Assembly: GCF_004786015.1 (NCBI RefSeq)
Contig: NZ_CP032096.1
Coordinates: forward strand, 1,798,001-1,862,000
Direction of reading: 5' to 3'
Source of the DNA: Hydrogenovibrio crunogenus
GTDB lineage: Bacteria; Pseudomonadota; Gammaproteobacteria; Thiomicrospirales; Thiomicrospiraceae
DNA: 64,000 nucleotides
Part shown: piece by piece, positions 47,135-56,270 of the stretch
Position numbering within the stretch: the stretch's first letter is position 1
Layout: every line of letters begins with the position of its first letter
Position numbers and translations under genes: made by a program
The notes under the pieces: model-generated
Seen by the model: only the letters and a program-made list of their open reading frames with translations
What the model was told of the DNA's origin: nothing
Databases searched by the model: none

Positions 47135-48309
47135 TTCACCAGACCTGATACTTTTTTGGCGAGCTGTCTTGCGGTTGTCCATTTTCCGCCGATTACGCTA
47201 ATTAGATTTTGGTTGTGTTCAATAGCGTATTCACGAGTGGCTTTGTTTGGGTTGTCAGTGCTTTTAACCAATGGGCGTAGGCCTGCAAAGCTTTGGACGA
47301 TGTTTTGTTTGCTGATCGGCACTCTGAAATAGTAATTATAGGCGTTGATTAGATAGTCTATTTCTTGTTCGCTGGGTTTTATGTCGTCGCTTAGGGTTTG
47401 GCGTATTTCTGTTGTACCGATTAGTCTTCTTCCCTGATAAGGTAAAACGAAGAATATACGGTGCTCGTTGGGGATTTCAAGAAGGTAGCCTAGTTGATTG
47501 CCTTTTGGATATCCCTTGTTGCCTTCGCTCGGGATGACTGTGTCTTCAATAAGTATGTGGCTGCCGCGTACTGGATCTAGGTTGTATGCAGGTTTTATGT
47601 TGCTTTGTTTTAATAATTGTTCTGCCCAGGGGCCAGCGATATTGATTATTTTATCGTAGGTTTGCATTTTGCCGTTGGCAAGGGTTAGGTTGCCTTGTGG
47701 GTCGATTTGAGTGACTTCAGTGTGTTCTTTTAATGCTAACCTGCTGGTGCTTGCCACGTCGCTTTGCTCCTCACAATGACATGAGCTTTTTTTGGCTTGG
47801 TCAAGTGCCCAAAGGCCAAGTTGGTAGTCGTCCATTTGGCCATCGTAATAGGAAAAGCCCTTAATCAAGCCTTCGGTTTTAAATTCTGGGCAAGCCTGCT
47901 GCATTTGTTGTTTGGTGAGGCTTTGGTGGTTGCCGATGTTTTGTTTACCGGCTAGGGTGTCGTATAACCATAAGCCGACTTTGTACATCCAAGCGGGTCG
48001 GCGGCTGGTTTTGTAAATTGGGATGAAGAGTTTTAATGGTTGCGCGAGGTGTGGCGCTTGCTTTATCCACCATTGGCGTTCTTTAAGAGCTTCCTTGACT
48101 AAACGAAATTCATAGTTTTCTAAATAGCGAAGTCCACCGTGCAGTAATTTTGAGGAAGCCGATGAGGTTTGTTTCATGACCTCATCTTTTTCAAATAACG
48201 TAACACTATGACCTTGCTTGAGTAATTCCCAAGCTGTCATAATGCCGTTAATTCCGCCTCCAACAATAGCGATATTGAGTTTTACAGTTTGCTTTACGTT
48301 ATTAGTCAC
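47131..48309 (-). CDS. GlpD-like FAD-dependent oxidoreductase with two in-frame repeat insertions
   Basis: This protein of about 392 residues has an N-terminal FAD site NIAIVGGGINGIMTAWELLKQGHSVTLFEKD and the glycerol-3-phosphate dehydrogenase block SSASSKLLHGGLRYLENYEF. Later it has NIAGPWAEQLL and FAGLRPLVKS. The C-terminal domain of full GlpD is missing. Two segments are repeat-derived: SSCHCEEQSDVASTS (about 178-192) and DTVIPSEGNKGYPKGN. The role in an O-antigen cluster is unclear; it may oxidise a glycerol- or sugar-linked substrate. Start uncertain: GTG 48309 follows GGAAAG; TTG 48336 is the alternative. Confidence 0.78.
   Translation of the reverse strand: MTNNVKQTVKLNIAIVGGGINGIMTAWELLKQGHSVTLFEKDEVMKQTSSASSKLLHGGLRYLENYEFRLVKEALKERQWWIKQAPHLAQPLKLFIPIYKTSRRPAWMYKVGLWLYDTLAGKQNIGNHQSLTKQQMQQACPEFKTEGLIKGFSYYDGQMDDYQLGLWALDQAKKSSCHCEEQSDVASTSRLALKEHTEVTQIDPQGNLTLANGKMQTYDKIINIAGPWAEQLLKQSNIKPAYNLDPVRGSHILIEDTVIPSEGNKGYPKGNQLGYLLEIPNEHRIFFVLPYQGRRLIGTTEIRQTLSDDIKPSEQEIDYLINAYNYYFRVPISKQNIVQSFAGLRPLVKSTDNPNKATREYAIEHNQNLISVIGGKWTTARQLAKKVSGLVK
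47504..47540. repeat. Repeat fragment inserted in the glpD-like gene (second site)
   Basis: On the minus strand GTCATCCCGAGCGAAGGCAA reads in frame as VIPSEGN. This sequence and peptide are typical of dispersed palindromic repeats in proteobacteria and lengthen a loop between RGSHILIED and LGYLLEIPNE. Confidence 0.6.
47744..47781. repeat. Repeat fragment inserted in the glpD-like gene (first site)
   Basis: On the minus strand GTCATTGTGAGGAGCAAAGC followed by GACGTGGCAAGC encodes CHCEEQSDVA, a well-known repeat-derived peptide. It is in frame and lies between two predicted structural elements. Confidence 0.7.
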
Positions 48310-48416
48310 ATGCTTTCCAATATTCTTCCAAGTCAATGCAAAATGCTCGAGAACTCTCTATTTATCCGCAACTTCGCCAACTTAACGGTTGTGTGCAACG
48401 AGTTTTTTATTTGAAA

Positions 48417-50366
48417 CTACCTTTTAAAAATCTGATTTTCGAAAAACCATGCAATTAATTCTGATCCATACACAGAAAAATGATCATCATCCGCATATAA
48501 AAACTGCCCGTTTTTATTGGAATAACAATTTTTATCATCACAAAGCACATCAATTGGATCAAGAATGCTTAATTTAGAAAAATTTAAATGTGTAGCATAA
48601 CTTCGGTAAATCGACATTCTTTGTAAATAAAGCTTCTTATCCATAAAGCTCCGATTACGACTGATCTCAAAAAAATCATAGGGTCTTGGAATTACCTCTT
48701 TAGGCAAAAAATCTAGCTCTGGGTTTTCTAACATATAGAAAACTTCGTTTATGTGCGAGATATTTTCTAATTGCATAAGAGTTTTGTTAAAGCCGTCAAA
48801 ATAGGTTTTATAAGTATGCTTGTCGTCTTTTACGATACTTAAACTTTTCTTCACTGTTTCAGGTGTAAACACACCATCTACTTCTCCATTAATATAGACA
48901 GGGCCTCTGGTTGCCACAATCACTTTTTCAATTTTTTGATCTTTTTCTAAGATTGTGGAAATTTGTTCGATTTTTATTTCGCAAGACTCTACTTCTTTGG
49001 GATTTCGACCCCATTTAAAACCTTGAAGGGTCGGACAGCTTGAGTTTGCTAATAACAATGTGCCATACCCATGATCATGAGCTACTTTTGCGATACCTGG
49101 GAATAGAACATGCGCATGTGAGTCGCCGATTATTGCGACCAACTTATTTTTTTCAATCTCGGATGAACGGCAGTAATTAAAGATTTGAGCACTTCCTAGT
49201 GCACGATTCGAATAATTAACGCAGTCATCATCTTTTGCTGTTGTTCTTTTGAATTGTTCATTCGCATCTACAAAACTTTGTACACCAGCCCTCTCGGGGA
49301 TTCCTTTTTTGTGCTGAACATAAAACCCCATTAAACCGACAATGATAAGCCCGAGAATTAAATAAGGCACCGATTGTTTTTTATAGCGAAGCCGTTCAAT
49401 ATATTTATAAGTAAGATATGACAATAGCAGCGCAACTAAAATTGCGACAAACAACACCAAGTTCTCTGGTTGTCGGCCAAGATAAATATACAAAAAAGAG
49501 ATCAACACCCAATGCCAGAGATAAAGCGGATAACTTATCAACCCCAGTTTAACCAAACCAAAGTAATATGGTAAACGTGCATTAGCAACGATAATCAAGC
49601 TCGCTCCCAATACTGGCAAAATAGCCCAATATCCTGGATAAGCCATATTGCTATTTATAAACATAGCAGAAAAGGCAATAACTAACGCCCCACCTATCAA
49701 CAATAGCTTATTGCTATTAACTTTTTTATTTAATAACGCTACAGCCAGGAGAGAGCCTGCCGCTAACTGCCAAAAACGGGTTAAGGTGTGGTAATAAGTT
49801 TCTTGTGTGTATCCTGAAGAAAAATATAGATTAGCGACTAATGAAGATATAAAAATAAATGCCAGTAAAAAAAACGGATGCTTATTAAACTTTAAAAAAA
49901 GCAAAACAATTAATGGCCATAATAAATAATATTGCTCTTCAACACTCAGTGTCCATAGGTGTAGCAACGGTTTGTAGTGACTCTCTACATCAAAATAGCC
50001 AACTTCATTTATAAGCTCAAAATTGAGTACAAAAATCACGCTCTTGGCAACATGATTACCTAGCTGTTCATACTCTTCAGGGAACAGAACCAACCAACCA
50101 AGGGATAAAACAAATAACAAAACCGTAATCAGCGCTGGAAATAAGCGACGGATACGTCTTGCATAAAAATCTCTTAATGAAAACTCATTTCTTTGAATTG
50201 AAAGCATCATAATCGAGGTAATCAAATACCCCGAAATAACAAAAAAAACATCAACACCAATAAACCCGCCGGGTAACAGGTTTGGAAAAGCATGATAGAT
50301 AACTACCAATAAAACCGCTAAACCTCTCAGTGCATCAATGTCTTCTCTATATTTAACGTGTTGCAT
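48417..50366 (-). CDS. OafA-type acyltransferase 3 with SGNH domain
   Basis: The 649-residue protein has the acyltransferase 3 start YREDIDALRGLAVLLVVIYHAFPNLLPGGFIGVDVFFVISGYL and ten or so membrane segments to about residue 355. A periplasmic SGNH domain follows, with the GDSH block IIGDSHAHVLFPGIAKVA and the C-terminal DDDHFSVYGS catalytic Asp-x-x-His. These enzymes O-acetylate surface sugars, including O-antigen. ATG 50366 is preferred over TTG 50381. Confidence 0.9.
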   Translation of the reverse strand: MQHVKYREDIDALRGLAVLLVVIYHAFPNLLPGGFIGVDVFFVISGYLITSIMMLSIQRNEFSLRDFYARRIRRLFPALITVLLFVLSLGWLVLFPEEYEQLGNHVAKSVIFVLNFELINEVGYFDVESHYKPLLHLWTLSVEEQYYLLWPLIVLLFLKFNKHPFFLLAFIFISSLVANLYFSSGYTQETYYHTLTRFWQLAAGSLLAVALLNKKVNSNKLLLIGGALVIAFSAMFINSNMAYPGYWAILPVLGASLIIVANARLPYYFGLVKLGLISYPLYLWHWVLISFLYIYLGRQPENLVLFVAILVALLLSYLTYKYIERLRYKKQSVPYLILGLIIVGLMGFYVQHKKGIPERAGVQSFVDANEQFKRTTAKDDDCVNYSNRALGSAQIFNYCRSSEIEKNKLVAIIGDSHAHVLFPGIAKVAHDHGYGTLLLANSSCPTLQGFKWGRNPKEVESCEIKIEQISTILEKDQKIEKVIVATRGPVYINGEVDGVFTPETVKKSLSIVKDDKHTYKTYFDGFNKTLMQLENISHINEVFYMLENPELDFLPKEVIPRPYDFFEISRNRSFMDKKLYLQRMSIYRSYATHLNFSKLSILDPIDVLCDDKNCYSNKNGQFLYADDDHFSVYGSELIAWFFENQIFKR

Positions 50367-50418
50367 TAACTCTATATCCAAAAAATAGAGTTGTTTTTAA
50401 GAAAATAAACAACTTTTT

Positions 50419-51516
50419 TCATTCAAAGAATTCTTTAATCGCTGTTACCACTCGATTTAACTCTTGCTCATTCAAATGTTCACCTATAGGTAAACTAAGA
50501 AGCTTAATATCTGAGCTGTTTGCAAACATGTTTTCATTAGCCTGTTTTGTATGATTATAAGCTTTTAGCTTGGGCAATGAAATCGGGTAATGTATACCGG
50601 TTTGAATTCCTTTTTCTGTAAGAAATGCTTTAAGTTCATCACGCTTTGCAGTGCGGATGACAAACAGGTGATAAACCTGTCTTGCCCAATTTTGTCTAAC
50701 AGGTAAAGTGATTTGCTGGATGTCTTTTAAATTCGCAAGATAGTAATCCGCTACGGCGATGCGCTTTTCTGTCCATGCCGGTAAATGTTTTAGCTTAACC
50801 GATAGAATGGCGGCTTGCAGTCCGTCTAAGCGAGAGTTGCGCCCTTCGAATTCGTGATCGTATTTGGCGATTCGTCCGTGGTTGGCAATCATGCGGCATT
50901 TTTTGGCAAGTTCAGGATTGTTGGTGGTAATCGCTCCACCGTCGCCATAGGCACCCAGGTTTTTGCCCGGATAGAAACTGAAGGTAGCGATGTCGCCAAT
51001 GGAGCCTACTTTTTTGCCTTTATATTCGGCACCGTGCGATTGGGCGCAGTCTTCAATAATGCATAAGCCGTGTTGGTCGGCTAGAGTTTGTAGCGCGTCC
51101 ATATCGCACGGGTGGCCGTATAGGTGAACCGCGATAATCGCTTTGGTTTTAGGTGTAATGCGTTTTTTCGCATCTTCAATCGAGATGACGTAAGATTGTG
51201 GATCACAATCGGCAAACACGACTCTATGCCCTTGTCGGGTTGCGGCTTCGGAGCTGGCTATAAACGAGTTGGCAGGCACGATAATTTCTGAGCCTTGTGG
51301 TAGGTTTAGGGCTTCTATGGCAATTTCTATCGCATCGGTGCCGTTCGCGACACCGATGCAATGCTCGACGTTACAATAATCGGCAAACTCTTGTTCAAAC
51401 TTGCTGACGTACTCTCCACCTATAAAAGCCGATTTTGCGATGACATCGTGAATTGCCGTATCTATGTCTTGTTGGATGGTTTGGTATTGCGCCGCTAAAT
51501 CTAAAAACTTAACCAT
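50419..51516 (-). CDS. UDP-2-acetamido-3-oxo-glucuronate aminotransferase (WbpE/WlbC type)
   Basis: This 365-residue DegT-family enzyme has the PLP lysine in [18 protein letters not shown] and [23 protein letters not shown]. Together with the two following genes (in transcription order, a WlbA-like dehydrogenase and a WlbB-like acetyltransferase come first) it matches the route to UDP-GlcNAc3NAcA. It overlaps the acetyltransferase gene by eight bases. The later epimerase (WbpI) is not in the cluster, so the gluco form is more likely than ManNAc3NAcA. Confidence 0.86.
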   Translation of the reverse strand: MVKFLDLAAQYQTIQQDIDTAIHDVIAKSAFIGGEYVSKFEQEFADYCNVEHCIGVANGTDAIEIAIEALNLPQGSEIIVPANSFIASSEAATRQGHRVVFADCDPQSYVISIEDAKKRITPKTKAIIAVHLYGHPCDMDALQTLADQHGLCIIEDCAQSHGAEYKGKKVGSIGDIATFSFYPGKNLGAYGDGGAITTNNPELAKKCRMIANHGRIAKYDHEFEGRNSRLDGLQAAILSVKLKHLPAWTEKRIAVADYYLANLKDIQQITLPVRQNWARQVYHLFVIRTAKRDELKAFLTEKGIQTGIHYPISLPKLKAYNHTKQANENMFANSSDIKLLSLPIGEHLNEQELNRVVTAIKEFFE

Positions 51517-51988
51517 TTGATTCTAAATCCTTTATTTTTCTGGCCGGATTTCCGGCATAGATACCTGACTGGGTTATATTTTTGGTGACCACAGCACCGG
51601 CTCCTATAACAACATGATCGCAAATCTCGACCGGTAGAATGGTGGCGTTGCTGCCAATGGATACATGGTTGCCAATTTTGGTGTTTTTCCAAAGCGTGGT
51701 GTCGCCACGAGCCGGGCCGCCTTTTGCGAAGAGGTCATTTATAAACATCACGCCGTGCCCAATAAAGCAGTCATCACCAATGCTGACCAATTCGCAAATA
51801 AATGCGTGCGACTGCACGCGTGTGCGCTGGCCAATTTTGACGTCTTTTTGAATTTCAACAAACGGGCCGATAAAGGTTTTATCACCGATTTCGCAGCCGT
51901 AAAGGTTAACAGGCTGTACGACTGTGACGTTTTCTCCAAAAACCACGTCATCACGGATCGAAACGCTTTTTAGATTAGGCTGGTTCAT
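51509..51988 (-). CDS. UDP-3-amino-GlcNAcA N-acetyltransferase (WbpD/WlbB type)
   Basis: This 159-residue hexapeptide acyltransferase has repeats from about 10 to 150 with [31 protein letters not shown] and [34 protein letters not shown], and the active-site His region near [10 protein letters not shown]. It would acetylate the 3-amino group of the sugar made by the aminotransferase. It overlaps both neighbours (14 and 8 bases), so the three genes are translationally coupled. Confidence 0.87.
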   Translation of the reverse strand: MNQPNLKSVSIRDDVVFGENVTVVQPVNLYGCEIGDKTFIGPFVEIQKDVKIGQRTRVQSHAFICELVSIGDDCFIGHGVMFINDLFAKGGPARGDTTLWKNTKIGNHVSIGSNATILPVEICDHVVIGAGAVVTKNITQSGIYAGNPARKIKDLESNG

Positions 51989-53045
51989 TTTTTTGACCTA
52001 AGCGACAATGTTTCGGCTTAAAACGTAAAAAGACTTCTTTTTTGGTTTCGATGGATTCGTAAATAGCATTGATCAGTTCAAGACTCTTTCTACCTTGCAA
52101 TCCGTCAACTAAGTGTTTTTTGTTGTTTAGAATGGAATCTACAACATGGTCATAGTAAGCTTGATGCCCAAAACCGTACACATTTGGCGGGTTGACAGAA
52201 TATTTTTCCATCACATCCGCATCACCTTCTTGCTCTTCAGCAAAGTTCCAAACTTTCATTTGATTGACTGCAAAGCCACCAATTTCAACTGTTCCTGACT
52301 CACCTAAAACTGATAAAGAGCCTTCTAAGTCTTTAGGTCGTACCGCAGTGGTTGCTTCTATAATGCCTAATGCACCATTTTTAAAACGCAGATTTACGAT
52401 TGCCGTATCCTCGGCTTCAATATTAGCAAGCGCTGTTGTGCTCATTGCTTGTACGCTTTCCACTTCACCCATCATCCATTCAAGAAGGTCAACGTGATGA
52501 CTGGCCTGATTTGTTAATACGCCACCATCTAGCGCCCAAGTTCCACGCCACGAGTCTTGATCGTAATAGGCTTGTGGGCGACACCAACGAACGCGCACAG
52601 TACCTAACACTAATTTACCAAAGCGCCCTGCTTCTAAGGCTTCTCTTGTCTTCACTACTGGCACATTAAAGCGGTTTTGTTTAACCACGAATAACTTAAC
52701 GCCAGCTTCGTCACAGGCTTTAATCATGGCATCGGCATCATCAAGCGTCAGAGCCATAGGCTTTTCAACTACGATATGTTTTTTATATTTTGCCACCTCA
52801 ATAACATGCCCTGCATGGTAGCCACTTTCGGTTAAGACTGAGACAACATCCATATCAATTTTTTCAAGCATTTCATTCATATCAGTAAAGTATGGCACGC
52901 CAAACTGTTCACCAATTTTTTTGGCTTTTTCTTCTACAATATCGCAAACAGCAACTAGCTGGGCGTTATCAATTTGGTTATTACCTAATAGTTCAGAGTG
53001 ACGTTTTGCGATACGCCCACAACCTAACAATGCGAATTTCAACAT
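51975..53045 (-). CDS. UDP-GlcNAcA 3-dehydrogenase (WlbA/WbpB type), Gfo/Idh/MocA family
   Basis: The 356-residue protein has an N-terminal NAD-binding domain (FALLGCGRIAKRHSELL), the family motif VVEKPMALT and a C-terminal domain with RGTWALDGGVLTNQASHHVDLLEWMMGEVESV. It oxidises C3 of UDP-GlcNAcA. Its substrate would need a UDP-GlcNAc 6-dehydrogenase; the only nucleotide-sugar 6-dehydrogenase here, upstream, looks like Ugd. The gene starts 21 bases after that gene. Confidence 0.87.
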   Translation of the reverse strand: MLKFALLGCGRIAKRHSELLGNNQIDNAQLVAVCDIVEEKAKKIGEQFGVPYFTDMNEMLEKIDMDVVSVLTESGYHAGHVIEVAKYKKHIVVEKPMALTLDDADAMIKACDEAGVKLFVVKQNRFNVPVVKTREALEAGRFGKLVLGTVRVRWCRPQAYYDQDSWRGTWALDGGVLTNQASHHVDLLEWMMGEVESVQAMSTTALANIEAEDTAIVNLRFKNGALGIIEATTAVRPKDLEGSLSVLGESGTVEIGGFAVNQMKVWNFAEEQEGDADVMEKYSVNPPNVYGFGHQAYYDHVVDSILNNKKHLVDGLQGRKSLELINAIYESIETKKEVFLRFKPKHCRLGQKNEPA

Positions 53046-53066
53046 AAATATTTCCTTTAATTAAAC

Positions 53067-54299
53067 TTAATCTTTACCAAATAAGTCACGGGTATAGACT
53101 TTATCTTGCACGTCTTGTATTTCTTCAACGAGTCGGTTAGCAATGATAACGTCAGACATTTTTTTGAACTCATCTAGGTCGGTGATGACTTTTGAGTGGA
53201 AGAAGTCGGTTTGGCCTTGTTCGCTGAGCACCGGTTCGTAGATCACGACTTCAATGCCTTTGGCTTTAATGCGTTTCATTACGCCTTGGATGGCGCTGGC
53301 TCGGAAGTTGTCAGAGCCTTGCTTCATTATGAGGCGGTATATTCCAACTTTGCCTGTTGATATTTCACCCTCTCCCCAGCCCTCTCCCTGAGGGAGAGGG
53401 GGATTTGATATGCGTTTAATGATTTGGTCGGCGATGAAGTCTTTTCTTGTGGTGTTGGAGTCGACGATGGCTTTGATTAGGTTTTGGGGGACGTCGTTGT
53501 AGTTGGCGAGCAGTTGTTTGGTGTCTTTGGGTAAACAGTAACCGCCATAGCCGAAGCTTGGGTTGTTGTAATGGTCGCCAATACGTGGATCTAATCCAAC
53601 GCCTTGGATGACTTGTTTGCTGCTTAGGCCGTGGGTTTCACAATAGGTGTCGAGTTCGTTAAAGTATGCAACACGTAGCGCAAGATAGGTATTGGAGAAC
53701 AGCTTAATCGCTTCGGCTTCCGTGGCGTCGGTGAAAAGTACTGGAATCTCGTCTTTTGGCTTTTCGGCCCCTTCGATCAGTAAGTTGGCAAAGGTTTGGG
53801 CGCGTTCTGATTGTTCCCCTATCACAACCCGCGATGGGTGAAGGTTATCCCACAGGGCTTTGCCTTCACGCAGGAATTCTGGGGAGAAGATGATGTTATC
53901 GGTATTAAACTTGGCTTTTACTGAGGCGGTATAACCCACCGGAACCGTTGATTTAATGATCATGGTCGCATTCGGATTGATCGCCAATACATCTTTAATC
54001 ACGGCTTCAACGGATTGAGTGTTGAAGGTATTGGTTTGTGTATCGTAATCCGTTGGTGTAGCGATGACGACAAACTCGGCGTCTTTGTAGGCTTGGATTG
54101 GATCAAGCGTGGCCGTTAGATTAAGCGGTTTATTCGCTAAGAAGTCTTCGATTTCAACATCCACAATCGGAGATTGCTTGTTGTTTATCAGATCTACTTT
54201 TTCTTTAATGATATCCACTGCCACGACTTCGTGGTGCTGGGCTAATAATACGGCTAATGACAAACCAACATAACCGGTTCCGGCAACAGCAACTTTCAT
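53067..54299 (-). CDS. ugd: UDP-glucose 6-dehydrogenase-like protein with repeat insertion
   Basis: The 410-residue protein matches short-form Ugd: NAD loop [40 protein letters not shown], the catalytic Cys in [15 protein letters not shown] and [18 protein letters not shown]. coli Ugd has 388 residues. The extra piece includes [14 protein letters not shown], encoded by a CCCTCTCC...GGGAGAGGG palindrome (53368-53402), just before VGIYRL. By homology it makes UDP-glucuronate; in context it might act on UDP-GlcNAc. Confidence 0.87.
   Translation of the reverse strand: MKVAVAGTGYVGLSLAVLLAQHHEVVAVDIIKEKVDLINNKQSPIVDVEIEDFLANKPLNLTATLDPIQAYKDAEFVVIATPTDYDTQTNTFNTQSVEAVIKDVLAINPNATMIIKSTVPVGYTASVKAKFNTDNIIFSPEFLREGKALWDNLHPSRVVIGEQSERAQTFANLLIEGAEKPKDEIPVLFTDATEAEAIKLFSNTYLALRVAYFNELDTYCETHGLSSKQVIQGVGLDPRIGDHYNNPSFGYGGYCLPKDTKQLLANYNDVPQNLIKAIVDSNTTRKDFIADQIIKRISNPPLPQGEGWGEGEISTGKVGIYRLIMKQGSDNFRASAIQGVMKRIKAKGIEVVIYEPVLSEQGQTDFFHSKVITDLDEFKKMSDVIIANRLVEEIQDVQDKVYTRDLFGKD
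53368..53402. repeat. Palindromic repeat inserted in the ugd-like gene
   Basis: CCCTCTCCC and GGGAGAGGG arms with CCTCTCCCTGAGGGAGAGG at the core. The minus strand reads [11 protein letters not shown] in frame, a peptide characteristic of this kind of dispersed repeat. Confidence 0.8.
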
Positions 54300-54317
54300 A
54301 CTTTATCTCTTTTCATA

Positions 54318-56270
54318 TTATTCGACAGTCACCGATTTTGCTAAGTTGCGAGGCTGGTCGACATCCGTGCCCTTAATCAACGCAACGTGATAACTCAATA
54401 ACTGCAAGGGAACATTAAAGGTAATCGGCGCTGTAATACGACCCACATTTGAAGTCGCCTTAACGACTTGAAAGCCTTCTTCTGACCCCACGCAGGACAT
54501 TTCATCTTCGAATACAATCATCTGGCCACCGCGTGCTTTCACTTCTTGTAAATTGGATTTCAATTTTTCCAACAAATCATCATGAGGCGCGATAGCAATC
54601 ACGGGAATATTTTCATCAATCAACGCCAAAGGCCCATGCTTTAATTCTCCCGCCGGGTAGGCTTCCGCATGAATATAACTGATTTCTTTGAGTTTTAACG
54701 CGCCTTCAAGCGCGATAGGAAACATGGTGCCGCGCCCTAAAAATAAAGCACTTGTTTTATCAGCAAACCCTTGTGCGATTTGCTTAATGCTGTCTTCATG
54801 CGTCAACGCTTTTTGCAGCAGGCCTGGGAGTTTTTGCAACCCATGTACAATTTTACGCTCTTGCGTTTCAGACATTAAATTTAACGTTTTTCCAACGGCG
54901 GTCACCAATAACGATAAAGCCACCAACTGAGTGGTAAAGGCTTTGGTAGACGCCACCCCAATTTCAGGACCGGCATGCGTTAAAAACGTTAAATCAGACT
55001 CTCTGGTCAAACTGGACTCAGGTACGTTGCAGATTGAGAGGGTTGGGATGTTTAGGCCTGTTTTATGGATTGGAGATCCCCGGGTCAAGCCCGAGGATGA
55101 CGGTGTTTGATCATAGCTCGAGGATGACGACGTTTGAACATGACTTGAGGGTGTTTTGGCTTTTAATTGCTTAATCTGTTGCAATGCCGCTAGCGTATCG
55201 GCTGTTTCGCCCGATTGACTAATGGTCACAAATAGAGTGTTATTTAACACAACTGGGTTTCGATAACGATACTCACTGGCCACTTCCACCTGACAAGGCA
55301 AGCCGATAATGTCTTCAAACCAATACTTAGCCACCATCCCAGCATGATAACTGGTTCCACAAGCGATAATCTGCACTTGTTGAATCGATTCGAAAAGCGC
55401 TTCCGCCTCATGACCAAAGGCGGACACCAGAACATGATCTTGTGTAATGCGCCCTTCCAGCGTATCAGTCACCGCTTGCGGCTGTTCAAAAATTTCTTTA
55501 TGCATATAATGGCGATGCTCACCCAGCTCAATCGAATGCATACTGAGCGAAGACTGTTTCACTTCACGCGCGACCTTCTGGCCTTGCGCATTGTAAATTT
55601 CAACACTGCCACGCTTGATTTCGGCGACATCACCTTCTTCTAAAAAAATAAAGTTTTGTGTGACTGGCAACAACGCCGAGACATCGGAAGCAATAAAATG
55701 CTCTCCAATCCCCACACCAATCACCAAAGGGCTGCCTTTTCGAGCCGCAATCAACGTATCCGGTTCATGCACGGAGACCACGCCGATGGCATACGCGCCT
55801 TCAAAATGCACAATGGCTTTTTGAACCGCTTCCAAAAGGGTTTCTGAGGTTTGTTGTTGCCTGTGAATACAGTGTGCCACCACTTCAGTGTCGGTTTCAG
55901 ACGTAAATCGGTAGCCTTTTTCCAGCTGAAGCTGCTTTAGCGCTTGGTAGTTTTCAATAATGCCATTATGCACCACCGCCACTTCATTATTACAAATGTG
56001 CGGGTGGGCATTATTCTCGGCAGGAATGCCATGTGTGGCCCAACGCGTATGTGCGATACCGACCTGCCCAGAAATAGGCGATTCATCGAGCTGTATTTTT
56101 TGCTCTAAGCTTTTAATCTTCCCCAACGCTCTGACACGTTGAATGGTTTGATTGGAATCTAAAACCGCAATGCCGGAGGAATCATACCCTCGGTATTCCA
56201 GCCTTTTTAAACCTTCCAACAAAATTGGAACCAAATTTCTTTCAGCAATGCCGCCGACAATTCCGCACAT
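54318..56270 (-). CDS. glmS: Glutamine-fructose-6-phosphate aminotransferase with repeat insertion
   Basis: GlmS makes glucosamine-6-phosphate, the source of UDP-GlcNAc. The 650-residue protein has the N-terminal Cys2 glutaminase (MCGIVGGIAERN) and two SIS domains (GTSYHAGMVAKYW, SQSGETADTLAAL, LGRGTMFPIALEGALKLKEISYIHAEAYPAGELKHGP), and ends NLAKSVTVE. It is about 41 residues longer than the E. coli enzyme. The excess, TPSSHVQTSSSSSYDQTP to KTGLN, lies between the TADTLAAL helix and the SICNVP strand and is repeat-coded. It is the first gene of the cluster and would feed all three amino-sugar routes. Confidence 0.95.
   Translation of the reverse strand: MCGIVGGIAERNLVPILLEGLKRLEYRGYDSSGIAVLDSNQTIQRVRALGKIKSLEQKIQLDESPISGQVGIAHTRWATHGIPAENNAHPHICNNEVAVVHNGIIENYQALKQLQLEKGYRFTSETDTEVVAHCIHRQQQTSETLLEAVQKAIVHFEGAYAIGVVSVHEPDTLIAARKGSPLVIGVGIGEHFIASDVSALLPVTQNFIFLEEGDVAEIKRGSVEIYNAQGQKVAREVKQSSLSMHSIELGEHRHYMHKEIFEQPQAVTDTLEGRITQDHVLVSAFGHEAEALFESIQQVQIIACGTSYHAGMVAKYWFEDIIGLPCQVEVASEYRYRNPVVLNNTLFVTISQSGETADTLAALQQIKQLKAKTPSSHVQTSSSSSYDQTPSSSGLTRGSPIHKTGLNIPTLSICNVPESSLTRESDLTFLTHAGPEIGVASTKAFTTQLVALSLLVTAVGKTLNLMSETQERKIVHGLQKLPGLLQKALTHEDSIKQIAQGFADKTSALFLGRGTMFPIALEGALKLKEISYIHAEAYPAGELKHGPLALIDENIPVIAIAPHDDLLEKLKSNLQEVKARGGQMIVFEDEMSCVGSEEGFQVVKATSNVGRITAPITFNVPLQLLSYHVALIKGTDVDQPRNLAKSVTVE
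54818..54827. repeat. Near-copy of the iterated palindrome in glmS
   Basis: GCAGGCCTGG, one base off CCAGGCCTGG. A second near-copy, CCAGGCCTGA, lies in the dehydratase gene at 34331-34340. Confidence 0.6.
55074..55152. repeat. Palindromic repeat cluster inserted in glmS
   Basis: AGATCCCCGGGTCAAGCC...GAGGATGAC (55074-55101) is a well-formed dispersed repeat. Two decayed partial copies follow (TCGAGGATGAC near 55118-55128 and a piece near 55137-55150). Together they encode a Ser/Thr-rich segment in frame. Confidence 0.75.
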
